DNA of 37,105 bases from positions 1 to 37,105 of the forward strand of contig QFOL01000010.1 of NCBI GenBank assembly GCA_003241215.1, in the 5' to 3' direction. Within the stretch, counting starts at the first letter, position 1. Each line of letters starts with the position of its first letter. This DNA is from Agrobacterium fabrum (GTDB lineage Bacteria; Pseudomonadota; Alphaproteobacteria; Rhizobiales; Rhizobiaceae). This document shows positions 7,330-15,484 of the stretch, in pieces. The notes under the pieces were generated by a model. The model did not search any database. It was not told the DNA's origin and saw nothing but the letters and a program-made list of their open reading frames with translations. The position numbers were made by a program, and so were the translations under genes.

Positions 7330-10300
7330 TTAGGGCCGCACAGCCTGTTTCAATTCCGGCACAAGCATGCCGTCAATAAGCCAGCGCCAATATGGCAGGC
7401 TGGCAAACGGCGTGAGACGACGAACCGTTGAAACGTCGCTTTCCGCCATGCCGGGCGCATCGCCCGTGACCGCGCCTTTCGCATTGGCGATGCCCAGACC
7501 GGCAAGGCTGATGGCATCGGACGACAATTCATATGTCGGCCCCAGCAATCCGCCGACGACAGAACGCGTTGCATATCGGCTCGCCGGCTCCTTCTGGCTG
7601 GAATTCGGGAAAAGCGCCGACGCGCCAGCGTACAGGCCGGGAACGCCGAGTTTTTCAAGGGCGTTGTTTGCCTCAAACCCGATAGCGAATATGCCGGAAC
7701 GATCCAAACCTTCCATAGCCCACGTCCCTGGATTGTCTGAAAGCTCGCGCCCGGCCTCGATCTGCTTCAGCGCGTAGACGAATGCGCCGATGGTCGCCAT
7801 TCCGACGACGCCACCCACAAGACGGGATTTGTCTTCCTGGAGGCCGCGAATGAGAACGCGCTGATTCGACGCTATCGAAAAGGATTTGAATTGCAGGATC
7901 GCTCGCCCGACAGGCGTTGAGGCGAACAACGGAACGTCCGCAACACCCTTTGTCACAATGATACTGTCCACATCCTTGTTGATAGCCGCACGATAGGCAC
8001 GGCGTGCGGCGGCTGAAATCGGTTCATCGCCCCAAGCCTCTGTATTGGCAACCCTCACGCCTTCGCTTGCTTCACCATGCGACGCATATAGGCGGCCGAT
8101 ATCTTCCGCCTTCTGGCCGCCGATGCCGAGATAGCCCATGTAGGCCCGCTCTTTGGCCGGCAGAGACGAAAAGCCGTTCCTCGCCGCTGTCTCCGCATTT
8201 GCGAGAATGCGGTTCTGCACCATTCGGGATGACAAGGTTTTCTGAAAATCATCCCAATGCAGCAAGCCCGTCATTCGGGTGAAACCCGTCGTCATATTCT
8301 CAAGGAACCGTTCGAACGGCGATCCCTGCGCATAAGGATCGGTGAGTTCCGCCATGGACGCCATGCGCGAGGCCAGAATTTTTTCACTGATTGCGCCGGC
8401 AAGCTGGGCTTCCTTCTTGCTCAAACCCGCCGCCTTCACGCCGCGCACCATCGGGCCGATGCCATCCTTGAGATAGGAAGTCAGGCCATGTACCATGGCC
8501 GGGCGCACGGCGTCCGTCAGCGAGCCTATCAGCACGCCGCCCATGCTTCGCATGTAATTGAAAGCACCCGCTCCAGCGAGAATTCTGGCCCATCCTGTGT
8601 GCTGAATATCGGCGCGGTAATTTCCGCGCAGCATGTCACGCACGGCCTGTAGATCGCGGATATCGGCCCGTTCGCGCTGGTTGAGCCGCTTGACCGCCTT
8701 CGGATCGTTGCCAGCCTGGGCACGCAGTTCGGCATATTCGAGCCGGACGCGCTCAAAGGCTTCTTTCATGTCAGGCGAGCCGAACCGTTCGGCAAGCTCA
8801 GTGTCGGCCGCCATGACGCGTGCATATCGCCGTCCTACCAGATCAATATTATCCTCAAGGAATTTCTCAACCAAGGCGTCAGGGATATTGAAAGTCCGTT
8901 CCTTGAGAGGTCCACGCGCCGCGACGGTGAAATTCGGCGGCAGGAAGCCATCTTGCGCCCGACCAGTCAACATGTCGTATAAATCATCCACGATACCGCT
9001 GACGTAATCCGCCCTGTCCGCATCATCGAGAAATTCGAACTGCCCGCGCGAACCATAGTCAGAAATCTGGCGTTCGACTTTCGCGACCTTACCCAAGTCA
9101 ACCGCGTCAATGTCGCGCGCGATACCGCCCGCGATCTGCTGAAATCCCGCTTCGACCGACTGAAGCATGTCATCAGGAATGTATTGTGCAACACCCTGCG
9201 CGAGCTTCGCTATCCCAGCCTGCCGATTTGCAATGCTGGTATTCAGATCGGCCCGCACGCTTTCAAGGCTGGAGATTGCCTTTTCGGCGTTGGCGGCCTC
9301 GCGCTTCATGGCAGCAGACACTTGCCCGTCGAAGTAGTTGCGCAGAATGTCTTTGAATTCACGCTCATTGGCTTCGATGACCGGCCGGTTCCACATTCTC
9401 GTGAAGTATGATTCTGCTGTGGTAACTTCCACGTCCGCAGGCAGCAGGCCGGTTTCAATGGCGCGTTTCTTGAGCGGTTCCACGACACTGTTTCGCCATG
9501 CCGTCGCTGCTTCCGAGACGCCGGGAATGTCGCTCTTGTCGCCGCGCCGCATTGCCCGGCCTACCGCTTTGTAGAAATCGGTTTCTGTCAGGGCTAGGCC
9601 CGCTTTCCGGGCGGTTGCATATGCGTTCCGCTGGGTCTCAACGGCCTGGGCAACACCGCCGCGCGTGAATTCGTGCATGGAGGTTTCCGCCGCAATATCA
9701 CCCTCGCCCGCCATGTTCTTTTTGAGATACACAGAATTTTCCATCATCTGCGATCCGATCTGACGAACGGCGACAGAAGGGCTATGCAGGGTGCGGAGCA
9801 GCGGGTTCAATTGCGCCGTCGCCTTGGCAGCCTTGGAGGCGGCGCGGCCGGCGATGGACAAATCATCGAGCGTTTCAGGCACCACGCCTGCCGCGCCGGC
9901 CGATTGCGGAGACGCCTGTCGTATCAATTCGGCATGCAGGGCGTCGGTTGCCTTATCGAAGTCAGGCGCTTTCGCAGCGTCCAACGCCCGCGAGGCAAAA
10001 GAATGCTCCAGCTTCGACATTAGCGCTGCAACCGATCCGCCCAGCGCACCGCCCAGGATCACGGAGCCGCCGATATTCGTCAGGGTATCTGTCTCTGTGC
10101 GAAGCTGCTGGCTCGATTGGAGCCCGATTTCCTGCGCCACCGCCGCACCGCCAGCCGCAAGGGCCGTGTTCAAGGCAGATCGACCGGCAGAATAGCCGGC
10201 CTTGCCAGAACGCACCAGTGCGCCACCAGGTAGCAGAATTGTCGGATCAGTCACGCCCGCAACAACACTCAAGCCCATTCCAGTCCAGCCGGATTGCGCA

Positions 10301-10650
10301 AGGGTCTTGCGATCCGCCGTTTCCTGATCGATGTCGGCTTTGACGGCGCTCATGGCCTGCTTGTTGAAAACGTTGGTGAACCTGTCCGCGTGATCCTCAT
10401 AACCGGCGATGTTGTCAGCGGCGAAGGGCTGAAATGACGGATCGATATCATAAAAACCGCCTGTCGCTTTTTCGTAGAGGGAATCGGATGACAGGATGGA
10501 GCCGATAAGATTGCCTTGGCGGAATGCCGCGCCTGCCGTGGGCAGAATACCGGGCCCGCCCGCATCGACCGGCGCACCAACCTGCTGCCGCATGGAATAA
10601 TCTGCTTCGTAGGAAGCGAGGTCAGCGGCTCTTGTTTCATCAAAAGGCAT
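7330..10650 (-). CDS. Large podovirus-type internal virion (ejection) protein
   Basis: An 1106-residue protein, last gene of the terS operon. Several Gly/Ala-rich hydrophobic segments (for example around GMGLSVVAGVTDPTILLPGG, GGSVILGGALGGSVAAL and GGVVGMATIGAFVYAL) alternate with long charged helical regions. The C-terminus, RRLTPFASLPYWRWLIDG, resembles the end of T7 gp16-like internal core proteins of podoviruses. Such proteins leave the capsid and form the channel that carries DNA across the envelope. It follows the 911-residue protein by 11 bp, with AAGAGAA before the ATG. Size, composition and partner support an ejection protein. No enzymatic motif was seen. A tape-measure role is a less likely alternative, since no tail genes are present. 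Confidence 0.65.
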   Translation of the reverse strand: MPFDETRAADLASYEADYSMRQQVGAPVDAGGPGILPTAGAAFRQGNLIGSILSSDSLYEKATGGFYDIDPSFQPFAADNIAGYEDHADRFTNVFNKQAMSAVKADIDQETADRKTLAQSGWTGMGLSVVAGVTDPTILLPGGALVRSGKAGYSAGRSALNTALAAGGAAVAQEIGLQSSQQLRTETDTLTNIGGSVILGGALGGSVAALMSKLEHSFASRALDAAKAPDFDKATDALHAELIRQASPQSAGAAGVVPETLDDLSIAGRAASKAAKATAQLNPLLRTLHSPSVAVRQIGSQMMENSVYLKKNMAGEGDIAAETSMHEFTRGGVAQAVETQRNAYATARKAGLALTETDFYKAVGRAMRRGDKSDIPGVSEAATAWRNSVVEPLKKRAIETGLLPADVEVTTAESYFTRMWNRPVIEANEREFKDILRNYFDGQVSAAMKREAANAEKAISSLESVRADLNTSIANRQAGIAKLAQGVAQYIPDDMLQSVEAGFQQIAGGIARDIDAVDLGKVAKVERQISDYGSRGQFEFLDDADRADYVSGIVDDLYDMLTGRAQDGFLPPNFTVAARGPLKERTFNIPDALVEKFLEDNIDLVGRRYARVMAADTELAERFGSPDMKEAFERVRLEYAELRAQAGNDPKAVKRLNQRERADIRDLQAVRDMLRGNYRADIQHTGWARILAGAGAFNYMRSMGGVLIGSLTDAVRPAMVHGLTSYLKDGIGPMVRGVKAAGLSKKEAQLAGAISEKILASRMASMAELTDPYAQGSPFERFLENMTTGFTRMTGLLHWDDFQKTLSSRMVQNRILANAETAARNGFSSLPAKERAYMGYLGIGGQKAEDIGRLYASHGEASEGVRVANTEAWGDEPISAAARRAYRAAINKDVDSIIVTKGVADVPLFASTPVGRAILQFKSFSIASNQRVLIRGLQEDKSRLVGGVVGMATIGAFVYALKQIEAGRELSDNPGTWAMEGLDRSGIFAIGFEANNALEKLGVPGLYAGASALFPNSSQKEPASRYATRSVVGGLLGPTYELSSDAISLAGLGIANAKGAVTGDAPGMAESDVSTVRRLTPFASLPYWRWLIDGMLVPELKQAVRP

Positions 10651-10661
10651 AATGTTCTCTT

Positions 10662-13397
10662 TCAGTTGGCGGCGGGCGGGTTGCTGAAAATCGACGGCGG
10701 GCCAGCAAGGAAGCGATCAAGGTTTCCTTCTCGATCCCGGCCGGCTTCGAGTTCCTGCTGTGCCTCCTGTCGGCGGGCTTCCAGATCGGCAAGCACCTTA
10801 TCGCTGGCCGTCTTCTTGGAGACTTCAACCTGTTGAGGCGTCGGCGCTTTGGCATAGAAGGACGCGCGATGATGTTGAAGAACTCCATCCGCATCCTTGT
10901 AATAGACCTGATATCGCGGCGGATTTCCCGCCGAAACGTCAGTTTCCGTTGCACTGTCGGCAACAAGGAAGGCATCGCCGTGGGCAACTCCGTCCGTCTT
11001 CAGATCAGCGGAAAGCTGCTCGCGGATATAGGCGTGGGAACCGTTGGTATCGGCAGGATAGGTTTTTTCCGGGGGAAGTCGCGTTACGACGTTCGGGCCG
11101 CCCATGGCAAAATCAGACGTACCGTATCGGCGTTTGAAGCGATCTTCGGCAAGTTTCTTTCCGGCCTCGATATCGCCGCCAGCGTCGAAAACGCTTTCTG
11201 CAAGCGTTTCCTTGTAGTCGCTGACAATCGCAGCCGACTGCAATTTACTCGTTCCTAACGCGGGATTTCGGGAGAAAAGCCCAGCGCTGTAGATCGATTT
11301 CACGTTGGCTTCCGTCGCCTGCTTTTCGATGGCGCTCTTGGTTTCCTTGGTCTCCATAAGTGCAGAACGCTGGCGAGCCTTCTCAGGGTCGGATTTGTCG
11401 ATAATCCGATTAGCCGCCACGGCCGGAGCCAACCCGAGATCGTTGGTATAGTGACGGTAAAGGGCAACATCATCGGCCACCGCGCTTCCGTTGGGGGATC
11501 GCGTGAGCGCGCCAATATCAACCTGTGCAATCCGGCTGCCAAACTGCAAGGCGCTCACCGTGTTATCAAGGTTGCGACTGGCGAGATTGCTGCGCATGGC
11601 ATTGAATATCGGCGTCGGCACGGTACCTGTCTGCCGCACCTGCTCGAAAAGCATGGGCTCGACCTGCTGGGGCGTAGCGACAGAAGAAATTTCCTTCCAA
11701 ACCGCATCATTGGCTTTGCGGCCTTGCTCGCTATATGGATCGACAATCAACCTGCCCGCGCGGAACGCCTCGACATTTGCACGCGTCTCCATCGCGCTCT
11801 TGTTCTTCTCGTTGAAAGCGTTGATCAAAACAGCCTTGTCGCCGTTATCGATCACGGAATTGTCGTTGATATCCGCAACGGAAAGCGTCGGGTCACCGTT
11901 GGCAATACGCAGTTTGTATGTATCCGTCAGCGCGGCTTGTGTTGCCTTCTGCCGTGCAGCATCCTGCGCAGCATAAACCCGAGCGCTGTCAATGGCGCTC
12001 GCTCGGAGTTCATCGGCATAGGCTTGCGGAAGCCCTGCCAGTATCTTCGCCGTAGCAGGCGAGAATTGAGGCCCGGCAGGCTGAGAGGATGGTTTAGGAG
12101 CGGCGGCCGAAGCTGGAGCGCCAGCCGAAACGCGGAGAGGCGCAGACCGGGCCGAAGCCATGCGCTTTGCGAAATCGGCGTCAGAGAGCTTTGCGAGCCC
12201 CTCCCATGTCGATCCGAGCCCAGCCTTCACAGCAGCATAGTTGCCCGCTGCGATATCGGCGTTGATATCGCGGCCGGTTCGGCTTCGGTAATCCTTTGCG
12301 GCCAGCCAAGCGGCCGCGCGATCCTGATTGGCCGGGCTGAAATCGGTCAAGCCGAGAGCTTCGGCAGCCATCTTCCAGGTCGATGCAATGAATTGGAAAC
12401 GGCCTGCCGCCGTGGAAGTGCCACCCGCGCCGACGAAACCAGGATGAGCGGCAAAATCTTTGACGCGTTGACCGCCGTTCATTACGTCGTATCCGGGGCT
12501 TTCCGTTCCGGCGATGACAGAAAGAAGCGCGTAGGTGTCGCGGCTCATCCCCTGCGCGGCGAACTGGCCCGGAGCCGGATTAGACGCATTGAAATGAATT
12601 GCGTCGGCGGAAACAGCCTTAGCCAAGTCCGGTTTCAGTTTTTCCAAAAGGACAAGATTATTTTGCGGGCCGATCTCGGCGGCGTGCGTCGTGGCATATT
12701 CCACTGCCTTAATTGGGTCCGATAAGGCAATCTGCAATGCCGACTGAGTGCGAGCGTTGCTGATATAGCTATTACGCTCTTGAGCCGCGCGCTGCTCTCC
12801 CCAACCCTGTTTTTGGCCGCTCTGTTGCAGTTCATGGAGCCCGTTGCCAATCAATCCATCCCAGCGGTCCTCATTCAAAGGCTCCTGAATGGCCTGCTGT
12901 ATAAGGGTTTCCGCCGCCGAACTGTGTTCTTGGAGGACGAAAGATTTGAACTCTTTCGACCGCTTCTCCAAGCCACTGCGTATGGCGTCGGCTTCGAATG
13001 CATCGATCTCTTGGCCGAAGATTTTCGATTGTGAGGGTGTCAGCTTCGATGTGATGTCGTTTTTAAGCTCACCTACCCGACGCTTGTATGCGTCGTACTG
13101 ATCGACAGCCTGCTTTCCCTGTGCGTTCGCATAGCCGGTCTCAGGATCATACAGCAGGCTGTCTTTCTGCATCAGCCAGTCTGTCTTGGCACCGGTGACA
13201 ACTGCTCGATCTTCAAGCTGTCGCACCGAATTCACACCTTCAGCGGCAACCTCTAGGCCGTTCGCGACAGATCGCATGCCGCGCCCGATACCTGCCCCGA
13301 AAGCATCAGGATCGGCTAGGACCGTCATTTTTTCCGTGTATTCGGGGCGAAGGACAACGCGGTTCTGTGTGTCTTGGTAAAGGGGAACCCTTGCCAT
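10662..13397 (-). CDS. Internal virion protein with lambda-R-type lytic transglycosylase domain
   Basis: A 911-residue protein. Residues about 285-400 form a peptidoglycan-cleaving domain of the lambda endolysin R (GH104) type: LLSVIAGTESPGYD with probable catalytic Glu299, AGRFQFIASTWKMAAEALGL (331-350) and DFSPANQDRAAAWLAA (352-367). The N-terminal ~280 and C-terminal ~500 residues are long, charged and helical, far larger than a lysis enzyme (about 160 residues). This is the form of virion-associated transglycosylases that open the cell wall during DNA entry, like T7 gp16. It starts 2 bp after the previous stop and pairs with the next large protein, so a role in the ejection apparatus is inferred. 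There is no signal peptide and no holin gene nearby. Confidence 0.75.
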   Translation of the reverse strand: MARVPLYQDTQNRVVLRPEYTEKMTVLADPDAFGAGIGRGMRSVANGLEVAAEGVNSVRQLEDRAVVTGAKTDWLMQKDSLLYDPETGYANAQGKQAVDQYDAYKRRVGELKNDITSKLTPSQSKIFGQEIDAFEADAIRSGLEKRSKEFKSFVLQEHSSAAETLIQQAIQEPLNEDRWDGLIGNGLHELQQSGQKQGWGEQRAAQERNSYISNARTQSALQIALSDPIKAVEYATTHAAEIGPQNNLVLLEKLKPDLAKAVSADAIHFNASNPAPGQFAAQGMSRDTYALLSVIAGTESPGYDVMNGGQRVKDFAAHPGFVGAGGTSTAAGRFQFIASTWKMAAEALGLTDFSPANQDRAAAWLAAKDYRSRTGRDINADIAAGNYAAVKAGLGSTWEGLAKLSDADFAKRMASARSAPLRVSAGAPASAAAPKPSSQPAGPQFSPATAKILAGLPQAYADELRASAIDSARVYAAQDAARQKATQAALTDTYKLRIANGDPTLSVADINDNSVIDNGDKAVLINAFNEKNKSAMETRANVEAFRAGRLIVDPYSEQGRKANDAVWKEISSVATPQQVEPMLFEQVRQTGTVPTPIFNAMRSNLASRNLDNTVSALQFGSRIAQVDIGALTRSPNGSAVADDVALYRHYTNDLGLAPAVAANRIIDKSDPEKARQRSALMETKETKSAIEKQATEANVKSIYSAGLFSRNPALGTSKLQSAAIVSDYKETLAESVFDAGGDIEAGKKLAEDRFKRRYGTSDFAMGGPNVVTRLPPEKTYPADTNGSHAYIREQLSADLKTDGVAHGDAFLVADSATETDVSAGNPPRYQVYYKDADGVLQHHRASFYAKAPTPQQVEVSKKTASDKVLADLEARRQEAQQELEAGRDREGNLDRFLAGPPSIFSNPPAAN

Positions 13398-13399
13398 GG

Positions 13400-13987
13400 T
13401 TATTCATCTCCCTTGGGCTGAGCGTCTTCCAAGAGCAGAGTCCAAGCGTCCCGGATAATCTGCGCTATTGATTCATTCGCGAAATCCCCCTTCCCGAACA
13501 CGTTTTCTACGGCGATAAATGCCATCGGCTGCGCTCTGAATTGCCCAGCGCGCGGATGAATCTCTTTTTTTGCAAGCCTCATTTCGGAAGAAATAAGCCG
13601 TTCATTCGCGGTCATAGCCGCGACTATCTGCCCAAATTCCTCGATAACCGCTTGGAGCCGTTCAGCGCGGCCCACCAATTCGACGGCCGTATTGACCGCA
13701 TTCATGTAATGCCGTTGTCGTCGTTCTTCTTCGGCGCGGTTGTCGGCGGCCAGTTCGATTTGCAACGCCGCTTTTTCCGCCCGCTGCAAAATTGTACGGT
13801 CAGACTGTGCGCGCTCGATATCGGCGTTGATCTCCGAGAGGCGCTGGGCTGCCTTCTCATCGCCGCTGACTGCCGCGAGCGAAAGCTTCGTCGCTTCACG
13901 CTCCAGCCTGGAAAGCGTGATAGCGATTGCGTCGATCTGTTCGGCAATATGATCGGAACTTACGGGAGTGTGCTTCTTATCGTTCAT
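13400..13987 (-). CDS. Hypothetical coiled-coil phage protein
   Basis: A 195-residue, highly charged, mostly helical protein. The stretch from about residue 14 to 130 has a coiled-coil look (SRLEREATKLSLAAVSGDEK, RAEKAALQIELAADNRAEEE). The C-terminal part (IHPRAGQFRAQPMAFIAVEN...) is less charged. Family not recognised. It lies 5 bp after the 99-residue gene and 2 bp before the transglycosylase-domain gene, so it is translated within the same unit. In this position a small internal head or assembly protein is plausible; that is inference from context only. Confidence 0.7.
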   Translation of the reverse strand: MNDKKHTPVSSDHIAEQIDAIAITLSRLEREATKLSLAAVSGDEKAAQRLSEINADIERAQSDRTILQRAEKAALQIELAADNRAEEERRQRHYMNAVNTAVELVGRAERLQAVIEEFGQIVAAMTANERLISSEMRLAKKEIHPRAGQFRAQPMAFIAVENVFGKGDFANESIAQIIRDAWTLLLEDAQPKGDE

Positions 13988-13992
13988 GACAA

Positions 13993-14292
13993 TTATCCGA
14001 GGAAAGGCGACCAGGCGTAAGTCGCGAGTTGAGTGACGGTTTTGCTGTGTTCGGAAGGAATGGGCGTGTTCGCAGGTATCTGCGCCCGTAAAACCACATA
14101 GCTGCCGAGACGGCGGCGGCCGGCGAGCGCATCTGTTACGTGAGGCTCGCCAGGCTGTTGCGTGGCAAGGTAAATCGCCCGCTCTTCATCTTCCAGGCTT
14201 TGCAGCAAGGCGCGAAATTGGGTCACGAGCGTATCAGCTTGGGCGGCCAAAGCTACGATGTTGGCCGCATGGGTGGAAACTTGCGAAGCCAT
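13993..14292 (-). CDS. Small hypothetical phage protein
   Basis: A 99-residue protein, family not recognised. The N-terminal half is a predicted helix (NIVALAAQADTLVTQFRALLQSLEDEE). The C-terminal half is Pro-containing and less regular. Its ATG overlaps the terS stop codon by one base (TAATG), a sign of translational coupling. It lies between terS and the coiled-coil protein in a compact operon. Confidence 0.7.
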   Translation of the reverse strand: MASQVSTHAANIVALAAQADTLVTQFRALLQSLEDEERAIYLATQQPGEPHVTDALAGRRRLGSYVVLRAQIPANTPIPSEHSKTVTQLATYAWSPFLG

Positions 14293-15098
14293 TATTCTGG
14301 TTTCCTTTCGGTATTGGAGATTGCCCGAGTAGGCGACTGGTAATCCGCACCAACGGAAACGGGCTTCTCAGCCGGGCGCGGGAGAATGGGGCGATAGACA
14401 GGCGGCGCGGGCTTCGGCGCTTTGGGTTTGAGCGGCGGCGGCGCGTCAACATCCAGATTGCCCGGCAGAAGGGAGGCCGAGCTATTCCGCAACGGCACAG
14501 GCTCCGACGCTGGCGTTGTGTCCACTGCGACAAAGGTTGTGTCGATGACGCGAGGGCCTTCTTCTTCGTCCAGCCGCTTTCTGGCACGCTCTAGGCGGTC
14601 TGCGAGGCCATCAAACACCTTGACGTTGATAGTTTCTTGAAAAGCGTTCACGCGAACATGCTTGCCGATCAGTTCAAGGCGGCGAATTCTGTCCGACATG
14701 CGGATTTTCTTGACGCGGCCGACCTCTTTCCGGTCCTCGCCCTGTCCTTCGAACAAGACTTCGATATCCACGCCGGTAACAAGACCTTGCCGCCAGATCA
14801 GCGGCCAATCTTCGACCGGCAATAGGTTGTTGTCATCGTCATAAAGGTCAGCAAGATCGGCGTCGGCTTCGGTCGCGAGACGCTGCAAAACCCAATCAGC
14901 GTCAACCTGTGTACGCTCAGAGCGGGATTGCATGGCAGAGGCAATGGCATCCCGTATCGCCGGCTTTGCGAGAAGCTGGGCGGCCTGGTCGTTTGCATTC
15001 CGGCCCGAGTAGCCGGCGCGAATTGCCGCCTGGGCTCCGTTTAGGTCAATCAGGTATTCTTCGACAAAACGTCGTTGCTTTTTGGTCAAGTCGCTCAT
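14292..15098 (-). CDS. Phage terminase small subunit
   Basis: A 268-residue protein. The first ~60 residues (LTKKQRRFVEEYLIDLNGAQ, AAIRAGYSGRN, AAQLLAKPAIRDAI) are the helix-turn-helix start of terminase small subunits of the Terminase_2 type, which recognise the packaging site and recruit the large subunit. A helical middle (RLATEADADLADLYD...) follows, then a Pro/Lys-rich tail of about 60 residues that makes it longer than usual family members (about 150-180). No large terminase gene occurs in the window. A terS without terL is characteristic of satellites that redirect helper packaging to their own DNA. First secure gene of a five-gene operon reaching to 7330. The ATG has no clear ribosome-binding site. 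Confidence 0.85.
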   Translation of the reverse strand: MSDLTKKQRRFVEEYLIDLNGAQAAIRAGYSGRNANDQAAQLLAKPAIRDAIASAMQSRSERTQVDADWVLQRLATEADADLADLYDDDNNLLPVEDWPLIWRQGLVTGVDIEVLFEGQGEDRKEVGRVKKIRMSDRIRRLELIGKHVRVNAFQETINVKVFDGLADRLERARKRLDEEEGPRVIDTTFVAVDTTPASEPVPLRNSSASLLPGNLDVDAPPPLKPKAPKPAPPVYRPILPRPAEKPVSVGADYQSPTRAISNTERKPE

Positions 15099-15113
15099 GA
15101 AGGCGACTATTGG

Positions 15114-15353
15114 TCAGCAATGGTTGTCGCCTAAAATGGAAAGCTGAGTTTTGCTGAGTTCTAGCCACCAATCGCAGCGGCAACCATAACATTTGATAGC
15201 AAGCGGGTCGCTAATCCGGCCTAAACGTTGGCTTTTGACAAAAAATCGGCTCCCGCTTTGGGTATGAGCGCATAGGAATAGGTTTGCAGAGGCGGATTTC
15301 CACTCAGTCTGGAAACTGTCAGTTTTATACCCGTTTATATAAATGGCTGACAT
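15114..15353 (-). CDS. Possible small leader ORF upstream of terS
   Basis: A 79-codon frame starting MSAIYINGYK and containing a Cys cluster (CYGCRCDWW). It ends 15 bp before the terS start and begins about 25 bp downstream of the 9-bp repeats, where a transcript would start. AGGA is only about 2 nt from the ATG, which is too close. No family resemblance. It may be a real small protein or simply untranslated leader. Confidence 0.3.
   Translation of the reverse strand: MSAIYINGYKTDSFQTEWKSASANLFLCAHTQSGSRFFVKSQRLGRISDPLAIKCYGCRCDWWLELSKTQLSILGDNHC
15119..15137 (-). promoter_or_regulatory. 19-bp element upstream of terS, shared with alpA
   Basis: On the minus strand ATTTTAGGCGACAACCATT, 21 bp before the terS ATG. 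It matches 17 of 19 bases with the element at 20432-20450 upstream of alpA, in the same orientation relative to the gene. GGCGAC here also has an inverted partner, GTCGCC, closer to the start codon. Probably an operator for an element-encoded regulator. Confidence 0.5.
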
Positions 15354-15377
15354 TTCCTAGCTTAAGTAGAGATAATC

Positions 15378-15404
15378 CTATGCACTCTATGCATCCTATG
15401 CATG
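15378..15404. repeat. Three tandem 9-bp repeats (CTATGCAnn)
   Basis: CTATGCACT, CTATGCATC, CTATGCATG in direct succession (minus strand: TGCATAGnn three times). They lie 25 bp upstream of the 79-codon ORF and about 80 bp upstream of the RelA/SpoT gene. Phased short repeats are how PrtN-type activators bind (P boxes), so they may be targets of the PrtN-like protein; the sequence itself does not match the Pseudomonas P box. Confidence 0.5.
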
Positions 15405-15484
15405 AGGGTTTCCTGTCATTCCTTTACTGAGTTTTTAGAAATAGCTAAAATTCGCCGTAGCAAAACGGTAACGGATGATTCGGA

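Larger units (their letters stand above)
15099..15484. other. Divergent control region between terS and the RelA/SpoT gene
   Basis: 386 bp with no secure gene. It holds a possible 79-codon minus-strand ORF, a 19-bp element shared with the alpA upstream region (15119-15137) and three tandem 9-bp repeats (15378-15404). It is AT-rich between 15340 and 15480. Both the terS operon and the RelA/SpoT gene must be transcribed from here. Confidence 0.6.

Noticed and set aside
7189..7431. 80-codon plus-strand frame after the RHH-like gene
   Set aside because: GTG start without ribosome-binding site; the second half lies antisense inside the 1106-residue gene.
11451..12725. 424-codon plus-strand frame opposite the transglycosylase-domain gene
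   Set aside because: Shadow; the minus-strand frame has the GH104 domain and close operon spacing.
15378..15404. CRISPR-like array
   Set aside because: Repeats are 9 bp with no spacers; no cas genes and no other repeat-spacer pattern in the window.
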